Shown: positions 1-8,073 of the stretch, in pieces
Layout of the letters: each line of letters opens with the position of its first letter
Position numbering within the stretch: position 1 is the first letter of the stretch
Assembly: GCA_905233275.1 (NCBI GenBank)
Contig: CAJODR010000007.1
Location: 1 to 64,000, forward strand
Reading direction: 5' to 3'
DNA from: an uncultured Bacteroidales bacterium
Lineage (GTDB): Bacteria; Bacteroidota; Bacteroidia; Bacteroidales; UBA932
Length of the DNA stretch: 64,000 nt
Notes under the pieces: generated by a model
The model's database searches: none
What the model was told of the DNA's origin: nothing
The model's input: only the letters and a program-made list of their open reading frames with translations
Made by a program: the position numbers and the translations under genes

Positions 1-660
1 TGAGTCCGGTTCCTACTACATCTTTGACCGTGCGTACAACTTCTTTGCGCAGCTCTACAGGTTCCATTGTGCAGGTGCTTTCTTCGTGGTGAGAGCCAAA
101 AAGAACCTTCAGTACAAGGCGGTCAAATGGAAGAGAAGGATGCCACAAAACGTGTTGTCTGACTCCATCATCGAGCTCACCACGTACAAGAGCCACAACG
201 ACTATCCGGTGCAACTCCGTCGTGTTGAGTACTACGATGAGGAACAGGACAGATACTTCGTTTTCTTGACTAATGCAATGGATATCACCGCATTAGAGGT
301 TGCCCTCCTTTACAAAAACCGTTGGTCCGTTGAGCTGTTCTTCAAATGGGTGAAGCAGCATCTGAAGATCAAAAAGTTCTGGGGAGACTCCGAAAATGCA
401 GTCCGCATCCAGATCTACACAGCGATCATCTCATACTGCCTGGTTGCCATTGTCCACCACAAGCTGAAACTTCAGATGTCGGTCTACAACACGCTCCAAG
501 TTCTGGGAATCTCGCTCACTGATACGACACCTCTTGAAGACCTCTTCAACAAATCTAACCTCAATATTGACAAAGAACTTGACGGGTTCTATGAACCCAC
601 GTTGTTTGATTTTTAACTTTTAACTACGCGTCCACAACTTTTAGTGGACAGCAATGAAAT
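1..660 (+). mobile_element. Right-hand part of an IS4-type insertion sequence
   Basis: The transposase frame enters from outside the window and stops at 616, so only the right part of the element is present. The exact end is not resolved. A 6-bp inverted pair, GTCCAC at 630-635 and GTGGAC at 644-649, lies just after the gene and could belong to the element end or to a short hairpin. No target-site duplication can be read because the other end is missing. The boundary near 660 is an estimate. Confidence 0.6.
2..616 (+). CDS. IS4-family transposase, C-terminal part
   Basis: This is the C-terminal part of a DDE transposase that cuts and rejoins insertion-sequence DNA. The frame is open from base 2, so the start and at least one catalytic acid lie outside the window; the ATG at 86 is internal. 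A DRAYNFF block is read near the beginning. At about 311-355 the residues fit the IS4 signature Y-(2)-R-(3)-E-(6)-K exactly, with YKNRWSVELFF followed by KWVK; the E is a catalytic residue. The protein ends in an acidic C-terminus and shows no frameshift in the visible part, so the element may be intact. Confidence 0.85.
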   Translation, partial: ESGSYYIFDRAYNFFAQLYRFHCAGAFFVVRAKKNLQYKAVKWKRRMPQNVLSDSIIELTTYKSHNDYPVQLRRVEYYDEEQDRYFVFLTNAMDITALEVALLYKNRWSVELFFKWVKQHLKIKKFWGDSENAVRIQIYTAIISYCLVAIVHHKLKLQMSVYNTLQVLGISLTDTTPLEDLFNKSNLNIDKELDGFYEPTLFDF

Positions 661-701
661 AACCTCTAAAGCAATAGAATATCGTATACACCTTATTCTG
701 C

Positions 702-741
702 AAAAAAGAATCAGACCGCTCCAGCGGCCTGATTCTTTTTT
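702..741. terminator. Bidirectional rho-independent terminator
   Basis: A strong hairpin has arms AAGAATCAG and CTGATTCTT enclosing CCGCT/AGCGG with one mismatch. It is flanked by A6 on the left and T6 on the right, so it can work on both strands. It lies 15 bp beyond the stop of the minus-strand GlsB-like gene and would also stop read-through from the IS element. Confidence 0.85.
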
Positions 742-756
742 GTAATGGTCCGGATG

Positions 757-1014
757 TTATTTCAGGAGCTTCTTGACGGTGTTCCAGATGAAGAGGAGGA
801 CTACGGCGCCGATGACGGCGCTGATGATCTGGCCGTACCATTGGGACCAGAAGGAGCCGCTGGCACCGATGAGGCCGAGCAGCCAGCCGCCGACGAAACC
901 GCCGATGAGACCGATGATGATGTTCCAGATGAGACCGCCTTTCTCTTTGACTACAAAGAATCCGGCCAGCCATCCTGCAATGGCTCCGAAGAGCAGAGTA
1001 AGAATGATATTCAT
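757..1014 (-). CDS. GlsB/YeaQ/YmgE-family stress-response membrane protein
   Basis: An 85-residue inner-membrane protein of the transglycosylase-associated (GlsB/YeaQ/YmgE) family. Three hydrophobic segments are visible, rich in glycine with the GAIAGWLAG and GLIGGFVGGWLLG patterns typical of the family, and the C-terminus is basic (VKKLLK). Length matches the family (about 80-90). The biochemical role is not established; members are linked to general stress and stationary phase. The gene stands alone, ending at a strong bidirectional terminator. A near-consensus minus-strand -7 box (TAACTTTA, 1040-1047) lies about 25 bp upstream of the start. Confidence 0.88.
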   Translation of the reverse strand: MNIILTLLFGAIAGWLAGFFVVKEKGGLIWNIIIGLIGGFVGGWLLGLIGASGSFWSQWYGQIISAVIGAVVLLFIWNTVKKLLK

Positions 1015-1092
1015 GGCTTCAGTACTAATTGATTAAAAGTAAAGTTAGAAATTATTCTGCAAGAATCAAAAAATGGGTGCGGCATAGGCCAC

Positions 1093-1923
1093 TCAGCGAT
1101 CAAATGGATTGCCGGAGGGGGAGGTGCTGACGATCCAGCGGAGGGCGTTGACAAAAAGGAGGTTTTGAGTGGCGTCCGTAAAGGTTTCGTCCCCGTGGCC
1201 CATGTTGAGGTATATCATCCGGTAATTGGTATTGGTCCACACGACGGGGAAGTCACCGCCGAAAACCACGTCTTTCAGCCCCATTGGGAGATTCTTTTGT
1301 GATAGGGAAAGGAGAATCTCAATGTCCGGATTGCTCCTCAGATCCGGCTGCCACTGGTAGAATTCACTGGAGGGCCCGACGAATTCTACGGGGAGGTTTC
1401 TTGTGACGGGATGATTTTTATTGTCCACTTCAAGGAGAGCTGGTTGGGGTGGCCATGTGTTGCAGAGGAAGCGTACTCCTCCGAGGAAGTCCCGGAACCA
1501 GTCCCAACCCGTGGACAGGTCATTGTATCCGGCCCCATGGAAGCCCATCCAGCCGCCACCGCTCTCCATATAATGTTCGAACAGAGCACGTTCCTCTCCG
1601 TTCCATGGATGCACGTCGGGCATGATGATAACGTCGTACTGCGACAGGTCGCCTTTGCAGAGGAGCGTTGTGTCCTTGTCGAGAATCCAGCCTTCGCCGT
1701 AGGTGAGTTTATGGAAGAACTCCATGGCCTGATGGGTAAACTGGCGGTGTGCTTCCTCTACATGGTCGGAATAGTATAACAGGGCCCTGAACCGTGGCGT
1801 GTCCCCGGCATAGCTTGCGGGCCTGTAAGAAGTGGTTGAATGGGAACTCTGCCGGCTCGTAGCGCACGACGCGAGCAAAATGGTGACCATTGCCAGAATG
1901 AAGATGTATCGATTCTTATGCAT
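1093..1923 (-). CDS. ThuA-like domain lipoprotein
   Basis: A 276-residue predicted lipoprotein with a ThuA-like (class I glutamine-amidotransferase-like) domain. The frame extends upstream, but the ATG at 1923 is chosen because it begins a classic lipoprotein signal (MHKNRYIFILAMVTILLASC, lipobox LASC) and follows a promoter box. The domain shows the family blocks YDVIIMPDVHPW, GGGWMGFHGAGY and a late WTNTNYRMIYLNMGHGDE. ThuA-like proteins in Bacteroidota are usually exported and found near sugar-catabolism genes; their reaction is mostly unknown. No sugar gene is adjacent here. It is separated from its neighbours on both sides and looks monocistronic. Confidence 0.82.
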   Translation of the reverse strand: MHKNRYIFILAMVTILLASCATSRQSSHSTTSYRPASYAGDTPRFRALLYYSDHVEEAHRQFTHQAMEFFHKLTYGEGWILDKDTTLLCKGDLSQYDVIIMPDVHPWNGEERALFEHYMESGGGWMGFHGAGYNDLSTGWDWFRDFLGGVRFLCNTWPPQPALLEVDNKNHPVTRNLPVEFVGPSSEFYQWQPDLRSNPDIEILLSLSQKNLPMGLKDVVFGGDFPVVWTNTNYRMIYLNMGHGDETFTDATQNLLFVNALRWIVSTSPSGNPFDR

Positions 1924-1928
1924 AGTTA

Positions 1929-1936
1929 CAAATATA
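1929..1936 (-). promoter_or_regulatory. Bacteroidota -7 box of the ThuA lipoprotein gene
   Basis: Reads TATATTTG on the minus strand, a perfect TAnnTTTG. Only 5 nt separate it from the ATG at 1923, so transcription would begin at or next to the start codon. No clear -33 TTTG is seen. Confidence 0.55.
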
Positions 1937-2115
1937 GCAAATCCTTCGATAATCAGTGGACATAAGTGTAAAAACCGGACAATATGGCAACGGGAGTGCC
2001 AAAATGGCTGGTTTTGGGGGTTGGTCCCGAGTTTGCAATTTGTCATTGCGGTTCCGCTGAGGGACCCCGGGAATAAGGAAACACCCCAAACCGGAACGAT
2101 TAAAGTTTTTGAGTT

Positions 2116-2550
2116 ATGTTACCGATGACTAGAAGGAACAGTGACAGTTGGCTGCCGGACATTTTCAATGACTTTTTCGACAACAGCTGGATGGAGCGCC
2201 CCACTTATACGGCCCCCGCTATCAATGTTATTGAGAACGAACACGAGTACGAAGTCGAACTCGCGGCTCCCGGTCTCGACAAGGATGACTTCAAGGTCCA
2301 TGTCGATGCGGACGGCAATCTCCACATAGAAATGGAAAAGAAGTCTGAAAACAAAGAAGGCAAGCGCCACGGTCGCTACCTCCGTCGCGAATTCTCCTAT
2401 GAGAAATTCCAGCAGACACTGCTGCTGCCGGATGATGTCGATGCTGAGAAGATCTGCGCCAAGGTTGAAAAAGGCGTCCTCAACGTCTGTATCCCCAAGA
2501 AGGAGACGGTCGCAAATCCTGAAACCAGACGCCAGATTGACATCCAGTAA
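2116..2550 (+). CDS. Hsp20/alpha-crystallin small heat-shock protein
   Basis: A 144-residue ATP-independent holdase chaperone that binds unfolding proteins in the cytoplasm. The alpha-crystallin domain spans about residues 33-135, starting at PAINVIENEHEYEVELAAPG and including the conserved AAPGLDKDDFKV block and the C-terminal GVLNVCIPK, which holds the G-x-L motif. A Ser/Trp/Phe-rich N-terminal arm (WLPDIFNDFFDNSW) is typical for Bacteroidota Hsp20. The start could be ATG 2116 or 2125; both precede the same arm. The gene ends at a good terminator and is likely monocistronic and stress-induced, although no specific operator is visible. Confidence 0.93.
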   Translation: MLPMTRRNSDSWLPDIFNDFFDNSWMERPTYTAPAINVIENEHEYEVELAAPGLDKDDFKVHVDADGNLHIEMEKKSENKEGKRHGRYLRREFSYEKFQQTLLLPDDVDAEKICAKVEKGVLNVCIPKKETVANPETRRQIDIQ

Positions 2551-2569
2551 AGAATCTCGCTCAGTTGAA

Positions 2570-2601
2570 ATAAAGGGCTCCCGATCGGGAACCCTTTTAT
2601 T
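2570..2601 (+). terminator. Rho-independent terminator after hsp20
   Basis: Arms AAAGGG-TCCCGA and TCGGGA-CCCTTT form a stem with a single bulged pair, followed by TTTTATTTTA. It starts 20 bp after the stop codon of the small heat-shock gene. Confidence 0.85.
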
Positions 2602-2689
2602 TTACCTCAATGACTGCGACAGATGGCAGCAGCGGCAAGGATTGTCAGTATTCTTCTCATAATGCCTGCAAAGAAAATAAAATATTGAT

Positions 2690-2697
2690 TATATTTG
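2690..2697 (+). promoter_or_regulatory. -7 box of the alarmone/partner-switch operon
   Basis: A perfect TATATTTG, 8 nt before the ATG at 2706. It lies downstream of the hsp20 terminator, so it is the natural start of the six-gene operon that follows. No clear -33 TTTG is seen at the expected distance. Confidence 0.6.
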
Positions 2698-2705
2698 CAG
2701 TTACT

Positions 2706-3800
2706 ATGGTTATGCAATCAATTGATCCTCACGTGGAGGAGTTGCTTGGACAGTACAGAGGGCTGCTGCATGTTTTCAGCCAGATGGCAGAGGTGATTCC
2801 GGACAAGCTGAAGGGCTTTTTTGAAGAGGCCGGATTTGTCGTGGCGGCTGTCGAGCACCGCGTAAAAACAGAAGATTCCCTCAAGGGGAAACTCGAAAAG
2901 AAAGGCGACAAGTACCGCGACATCTTTGACATTACGGATATCGTAGGACTGCGCGTAATTACCTTTTACACAGAAGATATCGGCAAGGTGGCGTCGGTGC
3001 TGGAACGTCTCTTCGAAATTGACTGGGAGAATTCCATCGACAAGCGGAAAGCCCACGAGACGGACAGTTTCGGCTACCTGTCGCTGCATTATATCTGCCG
3101 TATCCCGGAGTCTTCCTACAGCGATCCGGAGCATCCGGAACTCAACAAGATCCGCTTCGAAGTGCAGATGCGCACCATCCTGCAGCACGCCTGGGCAAAC
3201 ATGAATCACGACACCGGCTACAAGAGCGGAGTCGAGATTCCGAAGGTCTATCTCCGCAACCTGAGCCGCCTTGCAGGCATGCTGGAGCTCGTCGACGACG
3301 AATTCAGCCGCATCCGCCGCGAACTCTCCGATTACCGCCGCAAGGTCCAGCAGCTTGTCGCTTCAGGTGACCTGTCAGAGGTGGAGCTGGACCGGGATTC
3401 ATTCGTCAGCTATCTGAAAATCAAGCCTTTCGACAGACTTACGCGAAAGATCGCGTCCATCAATCAGGCGGAGGTACAGGAAGTCGACATATCGGCATTC
3501 ATGCCTATTTTCAAGGCGATGGGCTTCAAGACTCTCGGCGATATAGACAAGCTTGTGAAGGATTATTCTGAAGCGGCCTACCAGATTGCCTGTTTCCAGA
3601 TCGGACTGACAGATATCGACATCCTCTCGACCGTCGTGGCTCCGCAGAATCTCTGCACGGCATACATCCTTAAGAACGGCGGCGGCAAGCTCGGTCTGAA
3701 ACTTATGCTGGACGCTCTCAACGGCAAGTCCGAAAGCAATGAGGCGATGGCCGGATTCCTCCTGGAGGAATGCAAGGACCTCCCGTTCATGAATCAATAG
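2706..3800 (+). CDS. Synthetase-only RelA/SpoT-domain protein ((p)ppGpp synthetase)
   Basis: A 364-residue protein with a RelA/SpoT nucleotidyltransferase domain at about residues 30-190 and no HD domain, so it should transfer pyrophosphate from ATP to GDP/GTP or a similar acceptor. Family blocks are seen: DIVGLRVITFY, a GYLSLHYI block, and FEVQMRT followed by QHAWANMNHD. Residues 190-364 are a mostly helical extension without TGS or ACT domains and are not recognised. The start at 2706 is chosen (the upstream extension is low quality); ATG 2712 is also possible. It is the first gene of a tight operon, 3 bp before an HD hydrolase, so a split synthetase/hydrolase pair is likely. A toxic synthetase with a protective hydrolase is an alternative reading. 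Confidence 0.8.
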   Translation: MVMQSIDPHVEELLGQYRGLLHVFSQMAEVIPDKLKGFFEEAGFVVAAVEHRVKTEDSLKGKLEKKGDKYRDIFDITDIVGLRVITFYTEDIGKVASVLERLFEIDWENSIDKRKAHETDSFGYLSLHYICRIPESSYSDPEHPELNKIRFEVQMRTILQHAWANMNHDTGYKSGVEIPKVYLRNLSRLAGMLELVDDEFSRIRRELSDYRRKVQQLVASGDLSEVELDRDSFVSYLKIKPFDRLTRKIASINQAEVQEVDISAFMPIFKAMGFKTLGDIDKLVKDYSEAAYQIACFQIGLTDIDILSTVVAPQNLCTAYILKNGGGKLGLKLMLDALNGKSESNEAMAGFLLEECKDLPFMNQ

Positions 3801-3803
3801 ATT

Positions 3804-4388
3804 ATGGCAAATAAACCTCTCAATACCGAACTCCTCGACCGTGCAATCATATTCGCGGTCAAGGCCCACGCCGGCACAGAACGCCGCGGAAAGGGTTTTC
3901 CTTATATTGTCCACCCTATGGAGGCGGTGGAGATCGTGGCGACTATGACTCCGGATCAGGAGCTCCTCGCCGCCGCCGCCCTTCACGACACTGTGGAAGA
4001 TACTGATGTCACCATCGAAGAAGTCAGGGAGCAATTCGGCGACCGTGTCGCCTCCCTGGTGGCTTCCGAAAGCGATACTTACGAGGAAGGCGTGAGCGAG
4101 GAGGAAAGCTGGCGTGCCCGTAAGCAGGCCGGCATCGACAGGCTCGCCAGAGTGTCACGCGACGCCAAGATTGTGGCTCTCGGGGACAAGCTGTCCAATA
4201 TGAGGGCCATTGCACGGGATTATGCCGTGAAGGGCGACGAGCTATGGAATCTGTTCCATTCCAAGGATCCGAAAGAGCACGAGTGGCGTTACCGCGCCCT
4301 TGCGGACGCCATGAGGGAGCTCTCGGACACGTTTGCATTCCAAGAATTTGAAAGACTTATAAACCAGGTATTCCATGGACGCGATTAA
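3804..4388 (+). CDS. HD-domain phosphohydrolase, small alarmone hydrolase type
   Basis: A 194-residue HD protein resembling the hydrolase half of SpoT/RelA enzymes, which removes the 3' pyrophosphate from (p)ppGpp in an Mn-dependent reaction. Motifs in order: a KAHAGTERRGKGFPYIVHP block with the first metal-binding His, LHDTVEDTD with the HD pair, and ALGDKLSNMRA with the distal Asp. Length fits free-standing alarmone hydrolases (about 180-200). It starts 3 bp after the synthetase gene and its last codons overlap the next gene by 14 bp, so all three are translated from one message. Other nucleotide substrates cannot be excluded from sequence alone. Confidence 0.78.
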   Translation: MANKPLNTELLDRAIIFAVKAHAGTERRGKGFPYIVHPMEAVEIVATMTPDQELLAAAALHDTVEDTDVTIEEVREQFGDRVASLVASESDTYEEGVSEEESWRARKQAGIDRLARVSRDAKIVALGDKLSNMRAIARDYAVKGDELWNLFHSKDPKEHEWRYRALADAMRELSDTFAFQEFERLINQVFHGRD

Positions 4389-5208
4389 ACTATCCCTCAG
4401 CGATTACGTCCTCTCCGGCGGCGGCGCCAACGGTGAGAGCTACGACCACAAGACCGATCCGTCGGTAATGCTCAAACTATATTTCCCCGGCAAGATCCAG
4501 CAGCCCCTGGACGAGATGATGCTTGCCCGCAAGGTGTACGACATGGGCATCCCCACGCCGGAGCCCGGCGAATACGTGGTCACCGAAGACGGCCGCTACG
4601 GCATTCGCTTCAAGCGCATAGTGGGCAAGAAATCCTATTCCAGGGCGACTGGCGACGAACCGGAAAAGGTCGGACAATTCGCTTCGGAATTCGCCGGAAT
4701 GTGCCTCCGGCTGCATTCGACGCATGTCGATACCTCGGCGTTCGAGAATGTGAAGGATCGCTACTACCGCCTCCTGGAGGCCAATCCGTTCTTCACGACG
4801 GCAGAAAAGGACAAGCTCGGCCGCTTCATCGCGGATACCCCCGACGAGGACACGGCTGTCCACGGCGACCTGCAGTACAGCAATGCCATATTCGTCGGAG
4901 ACAAGCGCTATTTCATCGACCTCGGCGACTTCTGCTGGGGCAATCATCTGTTCGATGTAGCTATGGTCTATCTGTGCTGCTGCCTGAGCGACGAGGCCTT
5001 CATAAAGGAGACTTTCCACATGCCCAAGTCCCTCTCCACGCGCTTCTGGCAGGAATTCGCGCCGGTGTATTTCGGCGCTGACAGGCCGCTGAAGGACATC
5101 GAAGAGCAAATCGGCCCGTACGCCGGCCTCAAAACCCTTATCATCGAAAGGGATACCAAGTGCCCCATGCCTGAATTCCGTGAAACGCTTAAACCTGTTC
5201 TCGCCTGA
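4375..5208 (+). CDS. APH-fold (aminoglycoside phosphotransferase-like) kinase
   Basis: A 277-residue protein with the APH/choline-kinase fold. The catalytic loop HGDLQYSNAIF (about residues 162-172) carries the catalytic Asp and the metal-binding Asn, followed by IDLGDFCWGN, equivalent to the DxD/DFG metal site. The N-lobe has YDHKTDPSVMLKLYFPG, with the likely ATP-binding Lys in MLKLY. It resembles the TIGR02172-type kinases found in Bacteroidota and Fibrobacter; their substrate is unknown. It overlaps the HD gene upstream by 14 bp and shares a TGATG junction with the SpoIIE gene, so it probably works in the same signalling unit. Antibiotic resistance is unlikely in this context. Confidence 0.72.
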   Translation: MDAIKLSLSDYVLSGGGANGESYDHKTDPSVMLKLYFPGKIQQPLDEMMLARKVYDMGIPTPEPGEYVVTEDGRYGIRFKRIVGKKSYSRATGDEPEKVGQFASEFAGMCLRLHSTHVDTSAFENVKDRYYRLLEANPFFTTAEKDKLGRFIADTPDEDTAVHGDLQYSNAIFVGDKRYFIDLGDFCWGNHLFDVAMVYLCCCLSDEAFIKETFHMPKSLSTRFWQEFAPVYFGADRPLKDIEEQIGPYAGLKTLIIERDTKCPMPEFRETLKPVLA

Positions 5209-6617
5209 TGGGAATTAAAGAAGATACCTTGTACAACAGGGTGAAGAAGCATCTCAAGGTGCGTCTCAGCCTGATCATCGTGATAGTCGCTGCCATCGTG
5301 CTGGAAGGCGGGGGACTGCTTCAGTATTATTACTTCAGGCGTGAAGCCTCCTCTCCGCTCGCCGGTCCGATATTCTTCATTCTGCTCATTATCGGCCTGG
5401 CGCTTATCGTCATCCTGATGATACGCGCCACCAAGAATATGAAGCAGCTCGGAGAGGTCACCGCCACCAAGGAAAGGCTGGAGAGTGAACTCGTGGTCGC
5501 ACGCAATATCCAGATGGCGATGATTCCGAAGATATTCCCGCCATTCCCCGAAAGGGATGACCTGGATATGTATGCCGGTCTGGTGCCCGCCAAGGAAGTG
5601 GGAGGTGACCTGTACGACTTCTATATCAGGGACGAGAAGCTGTTTTTCTGCATTGGCGACGTCAGTGGCAAAGGCATTCCGGCGTCGCTCGTAATGGCGG
5701 TGACGAGAGCCCTTTTCCGCACCCTGTCGTCCCATGAGGACAGCCCCGCGAGGATCGTTTCCGCGATGAACAGGAGCATGTCGGAAGGCAATGAGTACAA
5801 TATATTTGTCACGCTATTCCTCGGTGTCCTTGACCTTGAAAGCGGCCGCCTGCGCTATTGCAATGCGGGTCACAACGCTCCCGTCACCCTTACTGACAGG
5901 ATTGCCGAACTGGACGTCCTCCCGAACCTTGCGCTCGGAGTCTTGTCCGGATTCAATTACATCGAACAGGAAACGGTATTGCACCACGACGATGCAATCT
6001 TCCTATATACGGACGGCATCACAGAGGCGGAGAATAATGATAAGGAACTCTTCGGCTTGGAACGGATGCTTTCCGTCCTCCACACCCGCCGCAGGGCGGA
6101 CGATCAGGTCGCGAGCGTTGTCCGTGCCGTGGATGAATTCGCCGGAGGCGCTCCGCAGAATGATGACAGGACCCTTCTGTTCATCCATTACCTCGGGGAA
6201 GGGAATACGGAGCTCAGGCACCTCGTCCTGCATAATGACATCCGCCAGATCCCTCAGCTGGCAAGGTTCGTAGAGACGATTGCCGATGAGAAAAAACTGG
6301 ACCAGGGGCTTGCCCTGAGCCTTAACCTGGCTCTTGAAGAGGCTGTCAGCAATGTCATCATGTACGCATATCCCGAGGGCGCTGACGGGCTCGTAGATGT
6401 GGATGCGGTGCTCGGACCGGGCAAAATTGTGTTTATCCTTACCGACAGCGGCCGTCCGTTCGACCCCACATACGCGCCGGAGGCCAATGTCGACGCTCCC
6501 ATTGAAGACCGCCCCATAGGCGGACTCGGCATCCACCTCGTCCGTCAGATCATGGACGAGATGCACTATGAGCGCCACGACGGCAAGAATATTCTTACGA
6601 TGACTAAAAACATTTGA
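5208..6617 (+). CDS. SpoIIE/PP2C phosphatase fused to an RsbW-like HATPase
   Basis: A 469-residue membrane protein. Two transmembrane segments lie at about 20-38 and 50-68, followed by a short coiled linker (KERLESELVVARNIQ). A SpoIIE/RsbU-type PP2C domain covers about 95-325, with VPAKEVGGDLYDF, IGDVSGKGIPASLVMA, NAGHNAP and FLYTDGITEAEN. The last 140 residues are a GHKL anti-sigma-factor-type kinase domain with an N-box (LALEEAVSNVIMYAYP), a G1 box (DSGRPFDP) and a G2 box (GGLGIHLVRQ). It thus holds both the phosphatase and the kinase of a partner switch. The STAS protein 4 bp downstream is the expected substrate. Start ATG 5208 shares bases with the previous stop. Confidence 0.88.
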   Translation: MGIKEDTLYNRVKKHLKVRLSLIIVIVAAIVLEGGGLLQYYYFRREASSPLAGPIFFILLIIGLALIVILMIRATKNMKQLGEVTATKERLESELVVARNIQMAMIPKIFPPFPERDDLDMYAGLVPAKEVGGDLYDFYIRDEKLFFCIGDVSGKGIPASLVMAVTRALFRTLSSHEDSPARIVSAMNRSMSEGNEYNIFVTLFLGVLDLESGRLRYCNAGHNAPVTLTDRIAELDVLPNLALGVLSGFNYIEQETVLHHDDAIFLYTDGITEAENNDKELFGLERMLSVLHTRRRADDQVASVVRAVDEFAGGAPQNDDRTLLFIHYLGEGNTELRHLVLHNDIRQIPQLARFVETIADEKKLDQGLALSLNLALEEAVSNVIMYAYPEGADGLVDVDAVLGPGKIVFILTDSGRPFDPTYAPEANVDAPIEDRPIGGLGIHLVRQIMDEMHYERHDGKNILTMTKNI

Positions 6618-6621
6618 TAAT

Positions 6622-6924
6622 ATGGACATTAAGATATCCAAAGAGAATGGTGTAGTGACCGCTTTCCTCGTCGGCCGGCTTGATACTCCCGCGGCTCAGG
6701 AGACGGCTCCGGTTTTTGATTCCCTGAAACAGGATGCATCCGGAACCATAGTCCTCGATTGCTCTGAGCTCAGTTATATCTCCAGCTCCGGCCTCAGGCA
6801 CTTCCTGACCGTGCGTAAAGCTGCCGCAGCCTCCGGTGGCAAAGTGATTGTCCGCTCCATCAGCGACGATATCCGGGCAGTATTCATGATGACCGGATTC
6901 CTCAACCTTTTTGAGATCAGATAA
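6622..6924 (+). CDS. STAS-domain anti-sigma-factor antagonist
   Basis: A 100-residue single STAS domain of the SpoIIAA/RsbV type. The conserved phosphorylation loop reads SYISSSGLRHFL with serines 54-56; in this family the Ser just before SG or G is phosphorylated by the partner kinase and dephosphorylated by a PP2C enzyme. Length and ends fit a free STAS protein. It lies 4 bp after a gene that encodes both enzymes and 9 bp before a radical SAM gene. No sigma factor is encoded nearby, so the downstream target of the switch is unknown; in Bacteroidota such switches often do not control a sigma factor. Confidence 0.9.
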   Translation: MDIKISKENGVVTAFLVGRLDTPAAQETAPVFDSLKQDASGTIVLDCSELSYISSSGLRHFLTVRKAAAASGGKVIVRSISDDIRAVFMMTGFLNLFEIR

Positions 6925-6933
6925 ACGAGGCGG

Positions 6934-7986
6934 ATGGGACTTCTTTTCAGGGCTTTCCGTTCGGCCGAGACCCGTTACCACGAGCTAAGCTATCTTTTCT
7001 GGGAATGCACCACCCGGTGCAATCTCCATTGCCGCCATTGCGGAAGCGACTGCATGGCGGCGAGCGATGACATCGACATGCCCCTGAAGGACTTCCTGGG
7101 GGCGCTCGACAGCATCCCGGTAAAGGAAAGGCCCCGCGAATTCACGGTCGTGCTGACGGGCGGCGAGCCGCTCCTGAGACCCGATATCGCCGAAGTCGGC
7201 CAATCGCTGAGGGACAGGGGTGTCGCGTGGGGAATGGTCACCAACGGCTATTTCTACGACGAAAAGATGCACGGCATCCTCACCGGCGCCGGAATGAGAG
7301 TCCTCACCATCAGCCTTGACGGCCTGGAGAGCGACCACGACTGGATGCGTGGGCGCGCCGGCAGTTTTGAGAGAGCCAGGCGGGCCATTGCTCTCGCCGC
7401 CTCGGATCCCCGTCTCAATTTCGACGTTGTGACCTGTGTCAACCGTCGTAATATCAAGGATTTACAAGCCATTCATGACCTTCTGTCCGGTTTGGGGGTG
7501 AAGCAGTGGCGGATATTCACCATCATCCCTATCGGGAGGGCCAAGGACGACCCGGACCTGCATCTCACCGATGCGGAATTCGTCTCCCTCATGGACTTCA
7601 TCCGCTCAAAACGCGAGCACCGCGAATCTCCGATGAATGTCACCTTCAGCTGCGAAGGATACCTCGGCCGCTATGAGCGCAAAGTGCGGCAATCCCCGTA
7701 TTTCTGCCGCGCCGGCATCAACATCGCATCAATCCTCATCGACGGGCGCATCTGCGGCTGTCCCAATATCGATCGGGACGTATTCTCACAGGGGAATATC
7801 TACGAGGGCGATATCCTCTGGGACGTCTGGCGGACGCGTTTCGGAGTATTCCGCGACCGCAGTTGGGCGCGTAAGGGCCGCTGCAAGGACTGTCCCGTCT
7901 TCCGGGACTGCCTCGGGAACGGCATGCACAACTGGCACGGAGACTGCTCTGAAGTCCTCAACTGCCACTGGGCCAAGACTTTGTAG
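6934..7986 (+). CDS. Radical SAM/SPASM enzyme of the rSAM/lipoprotein type
   Basis: A 350-residue radical SAM enzyme. The 4Fe-4S motif CNLHCRHC places Cys29, Cys33 and Cys36; GGEPLL is the SAM-binding motif; a Cys-rich C-terminus (CGCPNI, CKDCPVFRDC, DCSEVLNCH) fits a SPASM domain with extra clusters. The opening YHELSYLFWECTTRCNLHC block and the overall length resemble the TIGR04133 family, which occurs next to a small lipoprotein (TIGR04134) in Bacteroidota; I assign this from memory of the family. A matching lipoprotein is encoded 0.7 kb away on the other strand (8661-9032). The reaction is unknown. It is the last gene of the operon, preceded by a purine-rich GAGGCGG. Confidence 0.8.
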   Translation: MGLLFRAFRSAETRYHELSYLFWECTTRCNLHCRHCGSDCMAASDDIDMPLKDFLGALDSIPVKERPREFTVVLTGGEPLLRPDIAEVGQSLRDRGVAWGMVTNGYFYDEKMHGILTGAGMRVLTISLDGLESDHDWMRGRAGSFERARRAIALAASDPRLNFDVVTCVNRRNIKDLQAIHDLLSGLGVKQWRIFTIIPIGRAKDDPDLHLTDAEFVSLMDFIRSKREHRESPMNVTFSCEGYLGRYERKVRQSPYFCRAGINIASILIDGRICGCPNIDRDVFSQGNIYEGDILWDVWRTRFGVFRDRSWARKGRCKDCPVFRDCLGNGMHNWHGDCSEVLNCHWAKTL

Positions 7987-8073
7987 AATTATAGCCGCAG
8001 CCCTACAACCCTGACGCCCCCGGCACCGCCGTCCAATACGACGGCCACGCCCTCTCCCTCAAGATGTAGTAGC

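Noticed and set aside
4375..5208. Aminoglycoside resistance gene
   Set aside because: It has the APH fold only. The context is a signalling operon, and the sequence resembles chromosomal kinases of unknown substrate.
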